DNA from: Ramlibacter agri | GTDB lineage: Bacteria > Pseudomonadota > Gammaproteobacteria > Burkholderiales > Burkholderiaceae_C | Assembly (NCBI RefSeq): GCF_012927085.1 | Contig: NZ_JABBFX010000001.1 | Location: 1,054,001-1,118,000 of the forward strand | DNA length: 64,000 bases | Direction of reading: 5' to 3' | Shown: in pieces, positions 39,953 to 52,021 of the stretch | How positions within the stretch are numbered: position 1 is the stretch's first letter | Layout of the letters: every line of letters begins with the position of its first letter | Translations under genes and position numbers: made by a program | Notes under the pieces: generated by a model | The model's database searches: none | Told to the model about the DNA's origin: nothing | Seen by the model: the letters and a program-made list of their open reading frames with translations, nothing else

Positions 39953-40552
39953 ATGCCTCGCAATATTCCCCGTTCCGCCGCCGCCGTGGCGCGCACCGCG
40001 CCGCACCAGATCCGCATCATCGGCGGCCAGTGGAAACGCACCCGGCTCGAAGTGGCCGACCGCCCCGGCCTGCGCCCCACCCCTGATCGCGTGCGCGAGA
40101 CCTTGTTCAACTGGCTGGGCCAGGACCTCACAGGCTGGCGCTGCGTGGACGCCTTTGCCGGCACCGGCGCCCTGGGGCTGGAAGCCGCTTCGCGCGGCGC
40201 GGCCGAAGTGCTGCTGGTCGAAGCGGAGGGAGACCTGGTCGACCAGCTGCGCGCGGTCGCTAGGAAGCTGGAAGCCACCAACGTCACCGTGCAACGTGGC
40301 AACGCGTTGAATGTCCTGCCGACGCTTGCCGCTGCCAGCGTGGACCTGGTGTTCCTGGACCCGCCCTTCGAGGCGGACCTCTTCGACAAGGCGCTGGCCG
40401 CGGCCCTGCCGGCGCTGGCGCCGCAAGGCTACGTCTACCTGGAAGCGCCGGCCGAATGGAACGCCGAAGCGGTGGGCCGCCACGGCTTGGGCCTGCTGCG
40501 GCACACGCGAGCCGGGGCGGTGCACGGCCACCTGTTGCAGCGCGTTGCATAA
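39953..40552 (+). CDS. rsmD: 16S rRNA (guanine(966)-N2)-methyltransferase RsmD
   Basis: A 199-residue Rossmann methyltransferase modifying G966 of 16S rRNA. It shows [15 protein letters not shown], the family loop [15 protein letters not shown], the SAM motif [19 protein letters not shown], and the catalytic [16 protein letters not shown] at 39953 fits the usual N terminus; an in-frame ATG at 39941 directly abuts the T-run of a terminator and is less likely. There is almost no room for a promoter or ribosome binding site between terminator and start, which is puzzling. coaD follows 46 bases on. Confidence 0.95.
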   Translation: MPRNIPRSAAAVARTAPHQIRIIGGQWKRTRLEVADRPGLRPTPDRVRETLFNWLGQDLTGWRCVDAFAGTGALGLEAASRGAAEVLLVEAEGDLVDQLRAVARKLEATNVTVQRGNALNVLPTLAAASVDLVFLDPPFEADLFDKALAAALPALAPQGYVYLEAPAEWNAEAVGRHGLGLLRHTRAGAVHGHLLQRVA

Positions 40553-40598
40553 TGCAGCGCAGCAATGCGCCGAGGCGGCCATTGAGGAGAGCACCACC

Positions 40599-41099
40599 AT
40601 GGCCAACGACGTCATCGCCGTCTACCCCGGTACCTTCGATCCCATGACCCTGGGCCACGAGGACGTGGTGCGGCGCGCCTGCCAGCTATTCGGCCGCATC
40701 ATCGTGGCCGTCGCCGCGGGGCACCACAAGAAGGCGCTGTTCACCATGCAGGAGCGCATCGACATGGCCCGCGAGGCCCTGGGCGGGCATCCGCAGGTGA
40801 CGGTGGAAGGTTTCTCGGGCCTGGTGCGCGACTTCGTCGTCGCCCGCGGCGCCAAGGCCATGGTCCGCGGCGTGCGCGCCGTGACCGACTTCGACTACGA
40901 ATTCCAGCTGGCCGGCATGAACCGCCACCTGATGCCGGACGTGGAAACCGTGTTCCTCACGCCCAGCGACAAGTACCAGTTCATCAGCAGCACCTTCGTG
41001 CGCGAGATCGCGGTACTCGGTGGCGAAGTCCACCAGTTCACCTCGCCGACCGTGCAGCAGCGCCTGGTCGAAAAGGTGCGCAGCCTCGGCCGCGATTGA
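40599..41099 (+). CDS. coaD: Phosphopantetheine adenylyltransferase
   Basis: A 166-residue nucleotidyltransferase making dephospho-CoA from 4'-phosphopantetheine and ATP. The TxGH motif is Thr17-Leu-Gly-His20 in [16 protein letters not shown], and the second nucleotide loop is [31 protein letters not shown] is the substrate-binding segment. ATG at 40599 is preceded by TTGAGGAGA. The rsmD-coaD pairing is widespread in bacteria. The stop lies directly against the stop of the convergent hydrolase. Confidence 0.97.
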   Translation: MANDVIAVYPGTFDPMTLGHEDVVRRACQLFGRIIVAVAAGHHKKALFTMQERIDMAREALGGHPQVTVEGFSGLVRDFVVARGAKAMVRGVRAVTDFDYEFQLAGMNRHLMPDVETVFLTPSDKYQFISSTFVREIAVLGGEVHQFTSPTVQQRLVEKVRSLGRD

Positions 41100-41789
41100 C
41101 TACAAGGCGGTGAGCCAGTCCCACAGGACGGCGTTCACCACCTCCGGCTGCTCCATCGTCAGCATGTGCCCGCAACGGGGCACCATCACCAGCCGCGCGT
41201 CCGGAACGAGTTGCGCGATCTCGCGCGAATGCTCCGGCGGCGTCAGGCGGTCGTCCTCGCCGCACATCACCAGCACCGGGCAGCGCAGGCTCGCGAGATG
41301 CAGCCGCGCATCGGGCCTGGCGATCACGGCGCGGTTCTGCGCGATCAATTGCTCCGCGCCCGCTTCCAGCACGAAGTCCAGGTACGGCTGCGCCAGCGCG
41401 TCGGCGTTGGCCGGATGGAAGGCGAAGGCTACGTTCGGCTCGATGACCTCCCGCACCTTGCCCTGCGCGAACAGCACGATCGCGTCCTCGCGCAGCCGGC
41501 GCATGTCGTCCGTCTCGGGCGATGCATTGGTGCCGAGCAGCGCCAGGCCGGCGATGCGCTGCGGCGCCAGCCGCGCGGCTTCCATGGCGACCATGCCGCC
41601 CATGGACGCGCCGCACAGCACCAGCCGCCCTTCGTGCTCGTGCAGCAGGGCCGCGGCCATGTCGACGATGCTGCGATGCCGCATGTTCACGTCGGTGACC
41701 GTGGGCTGCAGGTCGGCGAGGCCGGCAAGCTGTTCGCGCCACATGGCCGCGTTGCCGGCAAGCCCCGGAATCAGGATCAATCTGTCCAT
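41100..41789 (-). CDS. Alpha/beta hydrolase
   Basis: A 229-residue alpha/beta hydrolase without signal peptide. The nucleophile elbow is GASMGG (LVLCGASMGGMVAME), the acid is probably in CGEDDRLTPPEHS, and the histidine in VPRCGHMLTMEQP. The N terminus MDRLILIPGLAGNAAMWREQL carries the oxyanion loop. It looks like a small esterase, carboxylesterase or BioH/MhpC-like enzyme; the substrate is not predictable. The start at 41789 is the only methionine giving the proper N terminus. It is divergent from the histidine phosphatase gene. Confidence 0.88.
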   Translation of the reverse strand: MDRLILIPGLAGNAAMWREQLAGLADLQPTVTDVNMRHRSIVDMAAALLHEHEGRLVLCGASMGGMVAMEAARLAPQRIAGLALLGTNASPETDDMRRLREDAIVLFAQGKVREVIEPNVAFAFHPANADALAQPYLDFVLEAGAEQLIAQNRAVIARPDARLHLASLRCPVLVMCGEDDRLTPPEHSREIAQLVPDARLVMVPRCGHMLTMEQPEVVNAVLWDWLTAL

Positions 41790-41869
41790 TCGGCGGGTCC
41801 CGTGAACCGTTCGTTGATTTGCGCGAATTCTGCACTGCCCGCAGGCACCAATAATGCGTTGGGGGTGGA

Positions 41870-42547
41870 ATGACCGAACTCGTCCTGATCCGCCACGGCG
41901 AGACCGACATGAACCGGGAGCTGCGCTTCCAGGGCCATGTGGACGTGGCGCTGAACGCGATGGGCCTGGAGCAGGCCCGCCGCCTGGCCGCGCGCCTGGC
42001 CGGCGAGAGCGCGCACGCGCTCTATGCGTCCGACCTGCTGCGCGCACAGCAGACGGCGCAGCCGATCGGCGCCAGCCTGGCGCTGCAGCCGGTGGCCGAC
42101 ACCGGCCTGCGCGAGCAGTCCTTCGGCCGCGTCGACGGCATGCGCGTCGACGACATCAAGCAGCAGCATCCCGGCCAATGGGAAGCCTGGACCCGCTTCG
42201 AGCCCGACTTCGCCATGCCCGAGGGCGAGTCCACGCGCCAATTCCACACCCGCGTGATGGAAGCCGTCCACCGGCTGGCTGCGCAACACGCCGGCAAGCG
42301 GATGGTGCTGGTGACGCACGGCGGCGTGCTGGACATGATCTACCGCACCGCGCGTTCGCTGGGCCTGGGCGGGCCGCGCCAGAGCGAGATCCCCAACGCG
42401 GGCCTCAACCGGGTGCGCGTTGGCAAGGAAGGCGCCATCGACATCCTGCACTGGGCTGACACGCGCCACCTGGCGGACCTGCCGCCGCAGCCGGTCTACG
42501 ATCAGAAGAAGGTCGCGGCCAGCGCGGGCAAGCCCAAGGCGGCGTAG
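41870..42547 (+). CDS. Histidine phosphatase family protein (phosphoglycerate mutase-like)
   Basis: A 225-residue branch 1 histidine phosphatase. The catalytic RHGET is at residues 8-12, the second conserved arginine in YASDLLRAQQTAQPI, the glutamate in LREQSFGRVDG, and the second histidine in VLVTHGGVLDM. Substrates in this group range from phosphosugars to alpha-ribazole phosphate; none can be fixed here. The lysine/alanine tail (KKVAASAGKPKAA) overlaps the 3' end of the opposite TPR gene by 46 bases. Confidence 0.9.
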   Translation: MTELVLIRHGETDMNRELRFQGHVDVALNAMGLEQARRLAARLAGESAHALYASDLLRAQQTAQPIGASLALQPVADTGLREQSFGRVDGMRVDDIKQQHPGQWEAWTRFEPDFAMPEGESTRQFHTRVMEAVHRLAAQHAGKRMVLVTHGGVLDMIYRTARSLGLGGPRQSEIPNAGLNRVRVGKEGAIDILHWADTRHLADLPPQPVYDQKKVAASAGKPKAA

Positions 42548-43839
42548 ACCTTGGCGGCCTGGCGCTTCAAGCGCCGCGATTCCGGCTGGGTGCGCACCTG
42601 CTGTTGCAACAGGTCCTGCGCGCCGGACAGCGAGCCGCCCTTCAGCATCGCATCGAGGTGCACCTGCGCGAACAGGTCGCGCTGCGCATGGCTGCCGCCG
42701 ATCTCCAGCAGCCGCGGCAGCGCCGCGCCCAGGCCTTCGATGGCGCCTTTCCAGTCGCCGCGCGCATGCGCCAGCAAGCCCTGGCTGGCCGGGATGCAGA
42801 CGCGCTGCCAGGCCGGCGCGGAATCGGCCGGCAGCTGCGCGGCATGGCGCTCCATGCTGGCGAACAGCGCGCGCGCTTCGTCTTCGCGGCCGGCGCGCGC
42901 CAGCCCGTACAGGTATTGCATGTCCAGGAAGGGCAGCACGTGGTCGTGCCCGCGCCGCGCGAGGTGGTCGCCCAGGTCCTGCCAGCGATTGCCGACGCTG
43001 CCGCCGGCCAACTCCACCCGCGCCAGCAGCGAGACGGCGTTCACCTGGTCCTGGCTGTAGTCCTTGACCTCGGCCCAGACGTGCTGGTCGTAGATGGCGA
43101 GCGCCTCTTCGAAGTGCTCGAGGTCCAGCGCGAACAGCGCCTGGTGCCACCAGTTGTGCGTGACCATGAAGGAGTTGAGCCCGGTCCAGGTGGAGCTCAC
43201 CTCCTGCAGGAACGCGTGGCCCTCGATCAGCCGGCCTTGCGTCAGCATCACGTGCGCCAGCGCGTGATGGGCCCAGGGCTCCTTGCGCCGCATCGCGATG
43301 GCCTGGCGGGCGGAGGCTTCCGCCTGCTCCAGGAAATGGCACTGCTCCCAGCCGAAGGCCAGCATGCCATGCAGGAAAGGCACGTCGCCCGCCGCGGGCA
43401 GGGCGGCCAGCGCGATGCGCAGCATGCCGGGCGCGTCGCCGCGGTTGAACAGGTGGTACTGGCCCAGCTTCAGCGAGGCCAGGTCGCGCGGGAAGGCGCG
43501 CGCCTGCTCCTCGTGCAGCGCGATCGCGCGCGCGATGTCGCCGGCGACCCAGGCCGCGACCGCCGCGACGAAGCGCTGCTCGCGCATCGTCGCGCGCGCC
43601 GCGCTGGCCTGCGCCTTCTCGAGGAAGGGCCTGGCGTTGCGCGGCGCATCGCCGGTCTCGGCGAACATGTGCAGCGCCGCGCAGTACGCCTGCACGATGG
43701 CGCCGGGGTCGTCCTGCGCCTGCAGCACGTTCACCGCCCGCGCCTCGCTGGCGATGAAGCCTTCGACAAAGTCGTTCACCGGCGCGAGGCTGGCCTCGCG
43801 CTCCAGCGTGACGGCGTTGCCTAGCGCATCAGTCGACAT
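42502..43839 (-). CDS. TPR-repeat protein of the TTC38 family
   Basis: A 445-residue soluble protein made of helical hairpins. It contains SVNDFVEGF-like opening ASLAPVNDFVEGFIASEARAV, DLASLKLGQYHLFNRGD, MLAFGWEQCHFLEQAEASARQAIAMRRKEPWAHHALAHVMLTQGR and FMVTHNWWHQALFALDLEHFEEALAIYDQHVW, which are characteristic of TTC38-like tetratricopeptide proteins. Function is unknown in bacteria. Its start overlaps the amidase 3' end by 11 bases, so it is the last gene of the peptide-import/amidase operon. No signal peptide or membrane helix is visible. Confidence 0.85.
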   Translation of the reverse strand: MSTDALGNAVTLEREASLAPVNDFVEGFIASEARAVNVLQAQDDPGAIVQAYCAALHMFAETGDAPRNARPFLEKAQASAARATMREQRFVAAVAAWVAGDIARAIALHEEQARAFPRDLASLKLGQYHLFNRGDAPGMLRIALAALPAAGDVPFLHGMLAFGWEQCHFLEQAEASARQAIAMRRKEPWAHHALAHVMLTQGRLIEGHAFLQEVSSTWTGLNSFMVTHNWWHQALFALDLEHFEEALAIYDQHVWAEVKDYSQDQVNAVSLLARVELAGGSVGNRWQDLGDHLARRGHDHVLPFLDMQYLYGLARAGREDEARALFASMERHAAQLPADSAPAWQRVCIPASQGLLAHARGDWKGAIEGLGAALPRLLEIGGSHAQRDLFAQVHLDAMLKGGSLSGAQDLLQQQVRTQPESRRLKRQAAKVYAALGLPALAATFF

Positions 43840-45265
43840 GGTGCAGCGCTTCCGAGGGCGGCTGCGGCCAGGGGCGCTGGCCCTCGCGGACCAGTTCGAA
43901 GGCGCGCGCGACCTGCAGCACGCCGAGGTCGTCGAAGCGCTTGCCGGCGATTTGCAGGCCGATCGGCAAGCCGCTGCGCGTGTAGCCGCAGTTGATGCTG
44001 GCGGCCGGCTGCTCCGACATGTTGAAGGGCACGGTGAAGCCGATGTGTTCCAGCGGCCGCATCGGGTCGTTCGTCGGTGACGCGAACTCCGCCGGCGGCG
44101 CCGGCACCGGCGACACCGGCGAGATCACGTAGTCGAAGGGCCGGCAGGCGTTCACCGTCGTCACCCGCGTGTGGTGGAACTGGTGGACTGCGCGGTAGAC
44201 CGCTTCGCCGGTCATGCCGGCGGCGCTGTCGGCCCACTGCTGGATATAGGGCAGCACCCTGGCCTTGGTCTCGGCCGGCAGTGCGCGCATGTCGGCGTAC
44301 GAGCGCATGCGCCAGAAGTGATCCATGCCATCGAGCATGGACTGCGTCATGAAGGGCTGCATGGGCGCGACCACGGCGCCGGCACGCTCGAACAGCGCCG
44401 CGGCGCGCTGGATCGCGTCCTTCACCTCCGGCTCCACGGCCAGGCCGCAGCCGGCTTCCAGCAGCAGGCCGATGCGCAGGCCGCGCAGCTTGTCCACGCC
44501 GGCATCGAAGGCGGACCAGGCGATGTGCTGCGCCGGCAGGCTCATGCTGTCGCGCTCGTCGGGGCGCGACAGCACGTCCAGGAACAGCGCGGCGTCCGCC
44601 ACCGTGCGCGTCATCGGGCCGGCGGCGCGCCCCGTGTAGGGCGGGTCGATCGGGATGCGGCCCAGGCTGGGCTTGAGCGTGAAGATGCCGCACCAGCCGG
44701 CCGGCAGCCGCAGCGAGCCGCCGATGTCGGTGCCGATGTGCAGCGGGCCGTAGCCGGCCGCGGCGGCCGAGCCCGCGCCGGCGCTGGAGCCGCCCGGCGT
44801 CTTGCTGAAGTCCCAGGGGTTGCGTGCCAGCTTGTGATAGCTGGAAAGGCCGGAGGACAGCATGCCGTAGTCCGGCATCGTCGTCTTGGCCAGCACCACG
44901 CCGCCGTGTTCGCGCACGCGCGCCGCGGGCGGCGCGTCCTGCAGCGCGGGGGCCATGTCAGTGGCGGCCGTGCCCAGCGGCGTGGGGTCGCCCTGCGTCG
45001 CGATGTTGTCCTTGATCGTGACGGGCACGCCGTCGATCAGGCCCAGCGGCGCGCCTTGCAGCCAGCGCTTTTCGCTGGCGCGGGCCTGCTCCATCACCCG
45101 CTCGGGGCGCAGCAGGAACAGCGCCTGCAGGTGCTGTTCCCAGCGCTCCGCATGTCCCAGCACGCTGCGCGCCACTTCCACCGGGGAGAACTCGCGGCGG
45201 CGGTAGCCCGCCACCAGTTCGGCCGCGCCGAGTTCGTGCAGCGCGGTCGGGGACTGCTTCGTCAT
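43829..45265 (-). CDS. Amidase signature family hydrolase
   Basis: A 478-residue amidase. The catalytic Lys85 is in PVTIKDN, the cis-serine in TPGGSSAGAGSAAA (about 160) and the nucleophile Ser184 in GTDIGGSLRLPA. Length is normal. Enzymes of this family hydrolyse aliphatic or aryl amides and some carbamates or peptides. It lies 7 bases after a dipeptide/oligopeptide-type receptor gene, so the imported compound is probably an amide cleaved by this enzyme. It overlaps the TPR gene. Confidence 0.93.
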   Translation of the reverse strand: MTKQSPTALHELGAAELVAGYRRREFSPVEVARSVLGHAERWEQHLQALFLLRPERVMEQARASEKRWLQGAPLGLIDGVPVTIKDNIATQGDPTPLGTAATDMAPALQDAPPAARVREHGGVVLAKTTMPDYGMLSSGLSSYHKLARNPWDFSKTPGGSSAGAGSAAAAGYGPLHIGTDIGGSLRLPAGWCGIFTLKPSLGRIPIDPPYTGRAAGPMTRTVADAALFLDVLSRPDERDSMSLPAQHIAWSAFDAGVDKLRGLRIGLLLEAGCGLAVEPEVKDAIQRAAALFERAGAVVAPMQPFMTQSMLDGMDHFWRMRSYADMRALPAETKARVLPYIQQWADSAAGMTGEAVYRAVHQFHHTRVTTVNACRPFDYVISPVSPVPAPPAEFASPTNDPMRPLEHIGFTVPFNMSEQPAASINCGYTRSGLPIGLQIAGKRFDDLGVLQVARAFELVREGQRPWPQPPSEALHHVD

Positions 45266-45272
45266 CGCGGAA

Positions 45273-46772
45273 TCAGCCCCAGTAGATGGCGGACAGGTCG
45301 TTGGCGAAGATCGGCATGTCCTTCCAGAGGCCGCGCACGTTCTTGTTGGCCACCGTCACCCATTGCGGCTGGTACAGGAAGCCGGCGGCGGCGTCCTCGG
45401 CCAGCAGGCGCTGCAGGTCGCCCAGCAGCTTGGTGCGGTCCTTGGCGTTGGCCGTGGTCTTGTACTTGTTGTACAGCTCGTCGAACTTGGCCGAGTGGTA
45501 GCCCCAGTAGTAGTCCGGCTTGGCGAAGTTGCCCAGGTCGAAGGGTTCGACGTGGGAAATGATCGTCATGTCGTAGTTGTGCGCGCCGCCGTACACGTTG
45601 GACAGCCACTGCGCCCATTCCACGTTTTCCAGCTTGGCGGTGATGCCGACCTTGGCCAGTTCCGCGGCGATCACTTCGCCGCCCTGGCGCGCATACGGCG
45701 GGGGCGGCAGCGTGATGGTGACGTTCAGCGGGCCGGTGATGCCGGCTTCTTTCAGCAGCGCCTTGGCCTTCTCGGGGTTGAAGGGGTTGACGCCCGTGGT
45801 GTCGACGTAGCCCGGCGCGCTGGGCGGGTAGTGGCTGCCGATGGGAGCGCCGTAGCCGTCGCCGGCGCCCTGGATCACGGCCTTGCGGTCGATGGCCATC
45901 GAGATCGCGCGGCGCACGCGCACGTCGTCGAAGGGCTTCTTCTTGTTGTTGATCGCCAGGATGGTCTTGGCGCGCGAGCCGGACACGACGACCTGGAACT
46001 TCGGATTGCCCTTGAACTGGTCGACGCTGCGCGGCGTGACGCGCGGGAAGGCGTCGATGTCGCCGGCCAGCAGCGCCGCGACCTGCGCCGCGGGGTCGGC
46101 GATGAAGCGGAAGGTGGCGCGCTTGATCCGGATCGCGCTGGCGTTGCGGAAGCCGTCCCACTTGGCGAGCGTGATCGACGAGCCCTTGACCCAGTTCTCC
46201 AGCTGGAACGGCCCGGTGCCCACCGGCTTGGTCATGTTGGTGTCGGCGCTCTTGGGCTCCACGATGACCGCGGTGGCCTGGCCGAGGAGGAAGGGGAAGT
46301 CGGGGTCGATTTCCTTGGTGAGGATCACCACCGTGTGGTCGTCGATGACCTTGGTGGTCAGCGCCGCGAAGGTGCGCTTGTCCTTGTTGGTGCTCTTCTC
46401 GCCGCCGGCGCGGTCGAAGGAGAACTTGACGGCCTGGGCGTTGAAGGGCTCGCCGTTCTGGAACTTGACGCCCTTGCGCAGCTTGAAGGTGTAGGTGGTG
46501 AGGTCGGGCGAGACCTCCCAGCTTTCGGCCAGCAGCGGCGTGACGGAGCCGTCGGGGTTGATCTTGGTGAGCGGCTCGAAGACGTTGTACAGCGTCACCT
46601 CGCCGATGGAGGAGGCGGCGCCGCCGGTGGGGTCCAGGCCCGGGCTGGGCTCCAGCGCCATGCCCATCACGATCTGGTCCTTCCCGCGGGCCTGCGCCAG
46701 CACGTGCATGGGCATGGTGGCGAGCGCGGCGAGGGATGCGGAATGCGTGAGGACGCTGCGGCGTTTGATCAT
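45273..46772 (-). CDS. Peptide/nickel-type ABC transporter substrate-binding protein (DppA/OppA family)
   Basis: A 499-residue family 5 periplasmic receptor. A signal peptide (MIKRRSVLTHSASLAALATM... ending LAQA) is followed by MGMALEPSPGLDPTGGAASS, LAESWEVSPDLTTYTFKLRKGVKFQNGEPFNAQAVKFSFDR and KPFDDVRVRRAISMAIDRKAV, diagnostic of the family. Ligands include di- and oligopeptides, nickel, and many amides or opines. ATG at 46772 has a GGAGC sequence in front. It is encoded after both ATPases in the operon and before the amidase, linking ligand capture and hydrolysis. Confidence 0.94.
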   Translation of the reverse strand: MIKRRSVLTHSASLAALATMPMHVLAQARGKDQIVMGMALEPSPGLDPTGGAASSIGEVTLYNVFEPLTKINPDGSVTPLLAESWEVSPDLTTYTFKLRKGVKFQNGEPFNAQAVKFSFDRAGGEKSTNKDKRTFAALTTKVIDDHTVVILTKEIDPDFPFLLGQATAVIVEPKSADTNMTKPVGTGPFQLENWVKGSSITLAKWDGFRNASAIRIKRATFRFIADPAAQVAALLAGDIDAFPRVTPRSVDQFKGNPKFQVVVSGSRAKTILAINNKKKPFDDVRVRRAISMAIDRKAVIQGAGDGYGAPIGSHYPPSAPGYVDTTGVNPFNPEKAKALLKEAGITGPLNVTITLPPPPYARQGGEVIAAELAKVGITAKLENVEWAQWLSNVYGGAHNYDMTIISHVEPFDLGNFAKPDYYWGYHSAKFDELYNKYKTTANAKDRTKLLGDLQRLLAEDAAAGFLYQPQWVTVANKNVRGLWKDMPIFANDLSAIYWG

Positions 46773-46848
46773 GGCGAAAGCTCCGACGACTTGGAATGGT
46801 TGAGAACGATGATCATCCCCGAGATCGGCGCGCGTTCGCAAGAGGGCC

Positions 46849-47642
<794 letters not shown>

Positions 47643-47646
<4 letters not shown>

Positions 47647-48662
47647 GGCTGTTCCTCCCTCTCCCTCTGGGAGAGGGTTGGGGTGAGGGCCGCCGCCGCC
47701 ACCGCGTCCAGCCGGATGCAGCGCGCACGATGGTCGCTCCCCACTTCGACGGCCGGCGGCACCACGCTGTGGCAGTCAGCGATGGTGTAGCTGCAGCGCC
47801 CCGCGAAAGGGCAGCCCTTGGGCAGGTCGACCAGCTCCGGCACCGTGCCCGGGATGGTGGCCAGGCGCTTGCCCTTGCCCGAATGCAATCCCGGCCGCGC
47901 TGAAAACAGGCCCAGCGTGTATGGATGGCTGCGATTGGCGAAGACCGAAGCGGTCGGCCCGCTTTCCACCACCATGCCGCCGTACATCACCAGCATGCGG
48001 CGCACGTTCTGCGCGATCACGCCCAGGTCGTGCGAGATCAGCATCAGGGCCATGCCGCGTTCGGCCACCAGCTCGCGGATCAGGTCCAGGATCTGGCGCT
48101 GGATCGTCACGTCCAGCGCGGTCGTCGGCTCGTCGGCGATCAGCAGGTCGGGCCCGCAGGCGAGCGCCATCGCGATCGTGATGCGCTGGCGCTGGCCGCC
48201 GGAGAACTGGTGCGGATAGGCGTCGATGCGGCGCGCCGCGTCCGGGATGCCGACGCGATCGAGCAAGGCGATGGCCTGCTTGCGCGCATCGGTGGCGTTC
48301 ATGCCCCGGTGCAGGCGCAGCGGCTCGGCGACCTGCCGGCCCACGCTGTGCACCGGGTTCAGCGCCGTCATCGGCTCCTGGAAGATCATGCCCATGCGGT
48401 CGCCGCGCAGCGCGCACATCGCGCGCTCGGGCTTGCCCACCAGCTGCTGGCCGTCGAACAGGATGCTGCCCGTGACCTTGGCGTTCTCGGGCAGCAGGCC
48501 CATGAGCGCCATCACGGTGATGGACTTGCCGCAGCCGGACTCGCCGACCAGGCCCAGCGAGTCGCCGCGCTCCAGCGAGAAACTGGCATTGCGCACCGCG
48601 TAGGCCGGGCCGCGGTGGGTTTGCAGTTGGACCGAGAGGTCCTGGACTTCGAGCAATGCCAT
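47643..48662 (-). CDS. Peptide ABC transporter ATP-binding protein, DppD/OppD type
   Basis: A 339-residue ATPase with Walker [10 protein letters not shown] (serine in place of the usual threonine region continuing [10 protein letters not shown]), signature [15 protein letters not shown], Walker [14 protein letters not shown], and the C-terminal cysteine motif [15 protein letters not shown], which in this family can bind an iron-sulfur cluster. The last residues, [14 protein letters not shown], are encoded by a REP-type palindrome rather than by family sequence. It starts 1 base before the dppC stop region, and both ATPases are translated in coupled fashion. Confidence 0.94.
47654..47688. repeat. 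REP-like palindrome inside the dppD 3' end
   Basis: CCCTCTCCC/GGGAGAGGG with a three-base loop, flanked by TTGGGGTGAGG: the widely dispersed proteobacterial element with CTCACCCCAACCCTCTCCC. Here it is translated as the last residues of DppD, and its foot provides the GGAGG of dppF. Eight bases separate the hairpin from the dppF start. Confidence 0.75.
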
Positions 48663-50800
<2,138 letters not shown>

Positions 50801-50806
50801 TCCTCA

Positions 50807-50824
50807 TTCCCGCGGAGGCGGGAA
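50807..50824. repeat. Short REP-like hairpin after the ferredoxin gene
   Basis: TTCCCGC-GGAG-GCGGGAA, a 7-base perfect stem, within the common betaproteobacterial repeat form CATTCCCGCGGAGGCGGGAACCC. It lies between convergent genes and may end transcription of both or be a dispersed repeat. Confidence 0.55.
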
Positions 50825-50833
50825 CCCAGGGCG

Positions 50834-51202
50834 TCATTTCTTCGGCGCGACGGCCGTGAAGTTCTCCGGCTCCTTCTTCTTGCCCTTGCTGTCCTTGTGA
50901 TGCTGCGCCACCTGCTTGGGCGCTGAGGCGGCTTCCTTGGGCACGCCGCCGATCACCAGCGCCTTCGGCGCGTTCTTCTCCGCGTCGTGGCGGGATTTTT
51001 CCAGGGCGGCGGCGGTCTTCAGGTCGGATTGCACCGAGGCGCGCGCATTGGCCGCATCGGCTGCGGTGCGCGTGTCGGAAACCTCGATTTGCGCGCCGCC
51101 TTCGCAGGGCTTCTGCTGGTAGCTGCTGCCGCAGCGCCAGACTTGTTGGGCGGCGGTGGTTGTTGCCAGGATGGCGAGTGCCGTTGCGAATAGCGTCTTC
51201 AT
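50834..51202 (-). CDS. Secreted hypothetical protein, DUF4124-like
   Basis: A 122-residue exported protein. A signal peptide (MKTLFATALAILATTTAAQ) precedes VWRCGSSYQQKPCEGGAQIEVSD, which resembles the DUF4124 start with its two-cysteine loop (YxCxxGxGxxxyqdxPC). The remainder is charged and rich in alanine and lysine (residues 45-122), probably disordered. No function can be proposed. It lies alone on the minus strand between two repeat elements. Confidence 0.65.
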   Translation of the reverse strand: MKTLFATALAILATTTAAQQVWRCGSSYQQKPCEGGAQIEVSDTRTAADAANARASVQSDLKTAAALEKSRHDAEKNAPKALVIGGVPKEAASAPKQVAQHHKDSKGKKKEPENFTAVAPKK

Positions 51203-51220
51203 GCGTCCTCCTCCTCGCGC

Positions 51221-51244
51221 GGTGCGCAGCGAAGCTGCGGCACC
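51221..51244. repeat. Palindromic dispersed-repeat-like sequence
   Basis: GGTGC-GCAGC-gaa-GCTGC-g-GCACC followed by CTACG, an almost perfect hairpin with one bulged base. The GGTGCGCA...CACCCTACG form is common as a dispersed element in high-GC betaproteobacteria. It fills most of the gap between the DUF4124-like start and the pth stop. Confidence 0.45.
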
Positions 51245-51279
51245 CTACGTGATGCGTGGCCCGACGCCCGACGCGTGCG

Positions 51280-51900
51280 TCAGGGCGCCGGCGGCGGCGC
51301 GTCCGGCCGGGGCGGCTTCGGGCGCGGCGGCTTGTGCGTGTGCACGACCAGCGTGGCCTTGTCCATCTCGCCTGCCAGGAAGGCCGGCACGGCCTTCTGC
51401 GTGCGGATGATGCAGTCCTCGATGGCCGTGCGTTGGTCGGGCGCCGGTTTCTTCAGCACCCAGTTCACCACCTCGGACTTCACGCCGGGGTGGCCGATGC
51501 CGATGCGCAGGCGCCAGTAATCGTCCGTGCCCAGCTGCGCGTGGATGTCACGCAGGCCGTTGTGGCCGGCATGGCTGCCACCCAGCTTGAGCTTGGCCTG
51601 GCCGGGCACGACATCGAGTTCGTCGTGCGCCACCAGGATCTCCTGCGGGGCGATCTTGTAGAAGCGCGCCAGCGCCGCCACCGACTTGCCCGAGAGGTTC
51701 ATGAAGGTCTGCGGCTCCAGCAGCCACACCGTCTGCCCGTGGACGTTGGCGCGCGCGACCAGGCCGTGGTAGCCGCGGTCCGCCACCAGGTTCACCTTCA
51801 ACTGGCGCGCGAGCTCGTCCACCCACCAGAAACCGGCGTTGTGGCGGGTGGCTTCATACTCGGGGCCGGGGTTGCCCAGGCCGACGAACAGCTTGATCAT
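51280..51900 (-). CDS. pth: Peptidyl-tRNA hydrolase
   Basis: A 206-residue Pth that rescues peptidyl-tRNAs dropped from ribosomes. The catalytic His20 is in [18 protein letters not shown]; the asparagine N10 and the [30 protein letters not shown] segment with the conserved aspartate and asparagine are all present. A proline/lysine-rich tail ([20 protein letters not shown]) extends the normal C terminus. Start ATG at 51900. It follows rplY on the same strand, with a terminator and two further hairpins in between. Confidence 0.97.
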   Translation of the reverse strand: MIKLFVGLGNPGPEYEATRHNAGFWWVDELARQLKVNLVADRGYHGLVARANVHGQTVWLLEPQTFMNLSGKSVAALARFYKIAPQEILVAHDELDVVPGQAKLKLGGSHAGHNGLRDIHAQLGTDDYWRLRIGIGHPGVKSEVVNWVLKKPAPDQRTAIEDCIIRTQKAVPAFLAGEMDKATLVVHTHKPPRPKPPRPDAPPPAP

Positions 51901-51965
51901 GATGGTGCGAAGGTAGTGGAAAGCGCCGGGGCGCACATGCGCTTATTGTCACCGGCTCGAAATGC

Positions 51966-51991
51966 AAAAAGGCCCGCTTTCGCGGGCCTTT
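51966..51991 (-). terminator. Intrinsic terminator of rplY
   Basis: Minus-strand stem AAGGCCCGC/GCGGGCCTT with a GAAA loop, followed by five T residues, 53 bases after the rplY stop. Confidence 0.88.
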
Positions 51992-51995
51992 CCGG

Positions 51996-52015
51996 ATCCC
52001 CGCCTGCGCGGGGAT
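51996..52015. repeat. REP-like hairpin between rplY and pth
   Basis: ATCCCCGC-ctgc-GCGGGGAT, an 8-base perfect stem of the GGATCCCCGC...GCGGGGATGACG type found repeated in Comamonadaceae genomes. It lies 4 bases from the rplY terminator and seven bases from another hairpin. Confidence 0.6.
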
Positions 52016-52021
52016 GACGAT

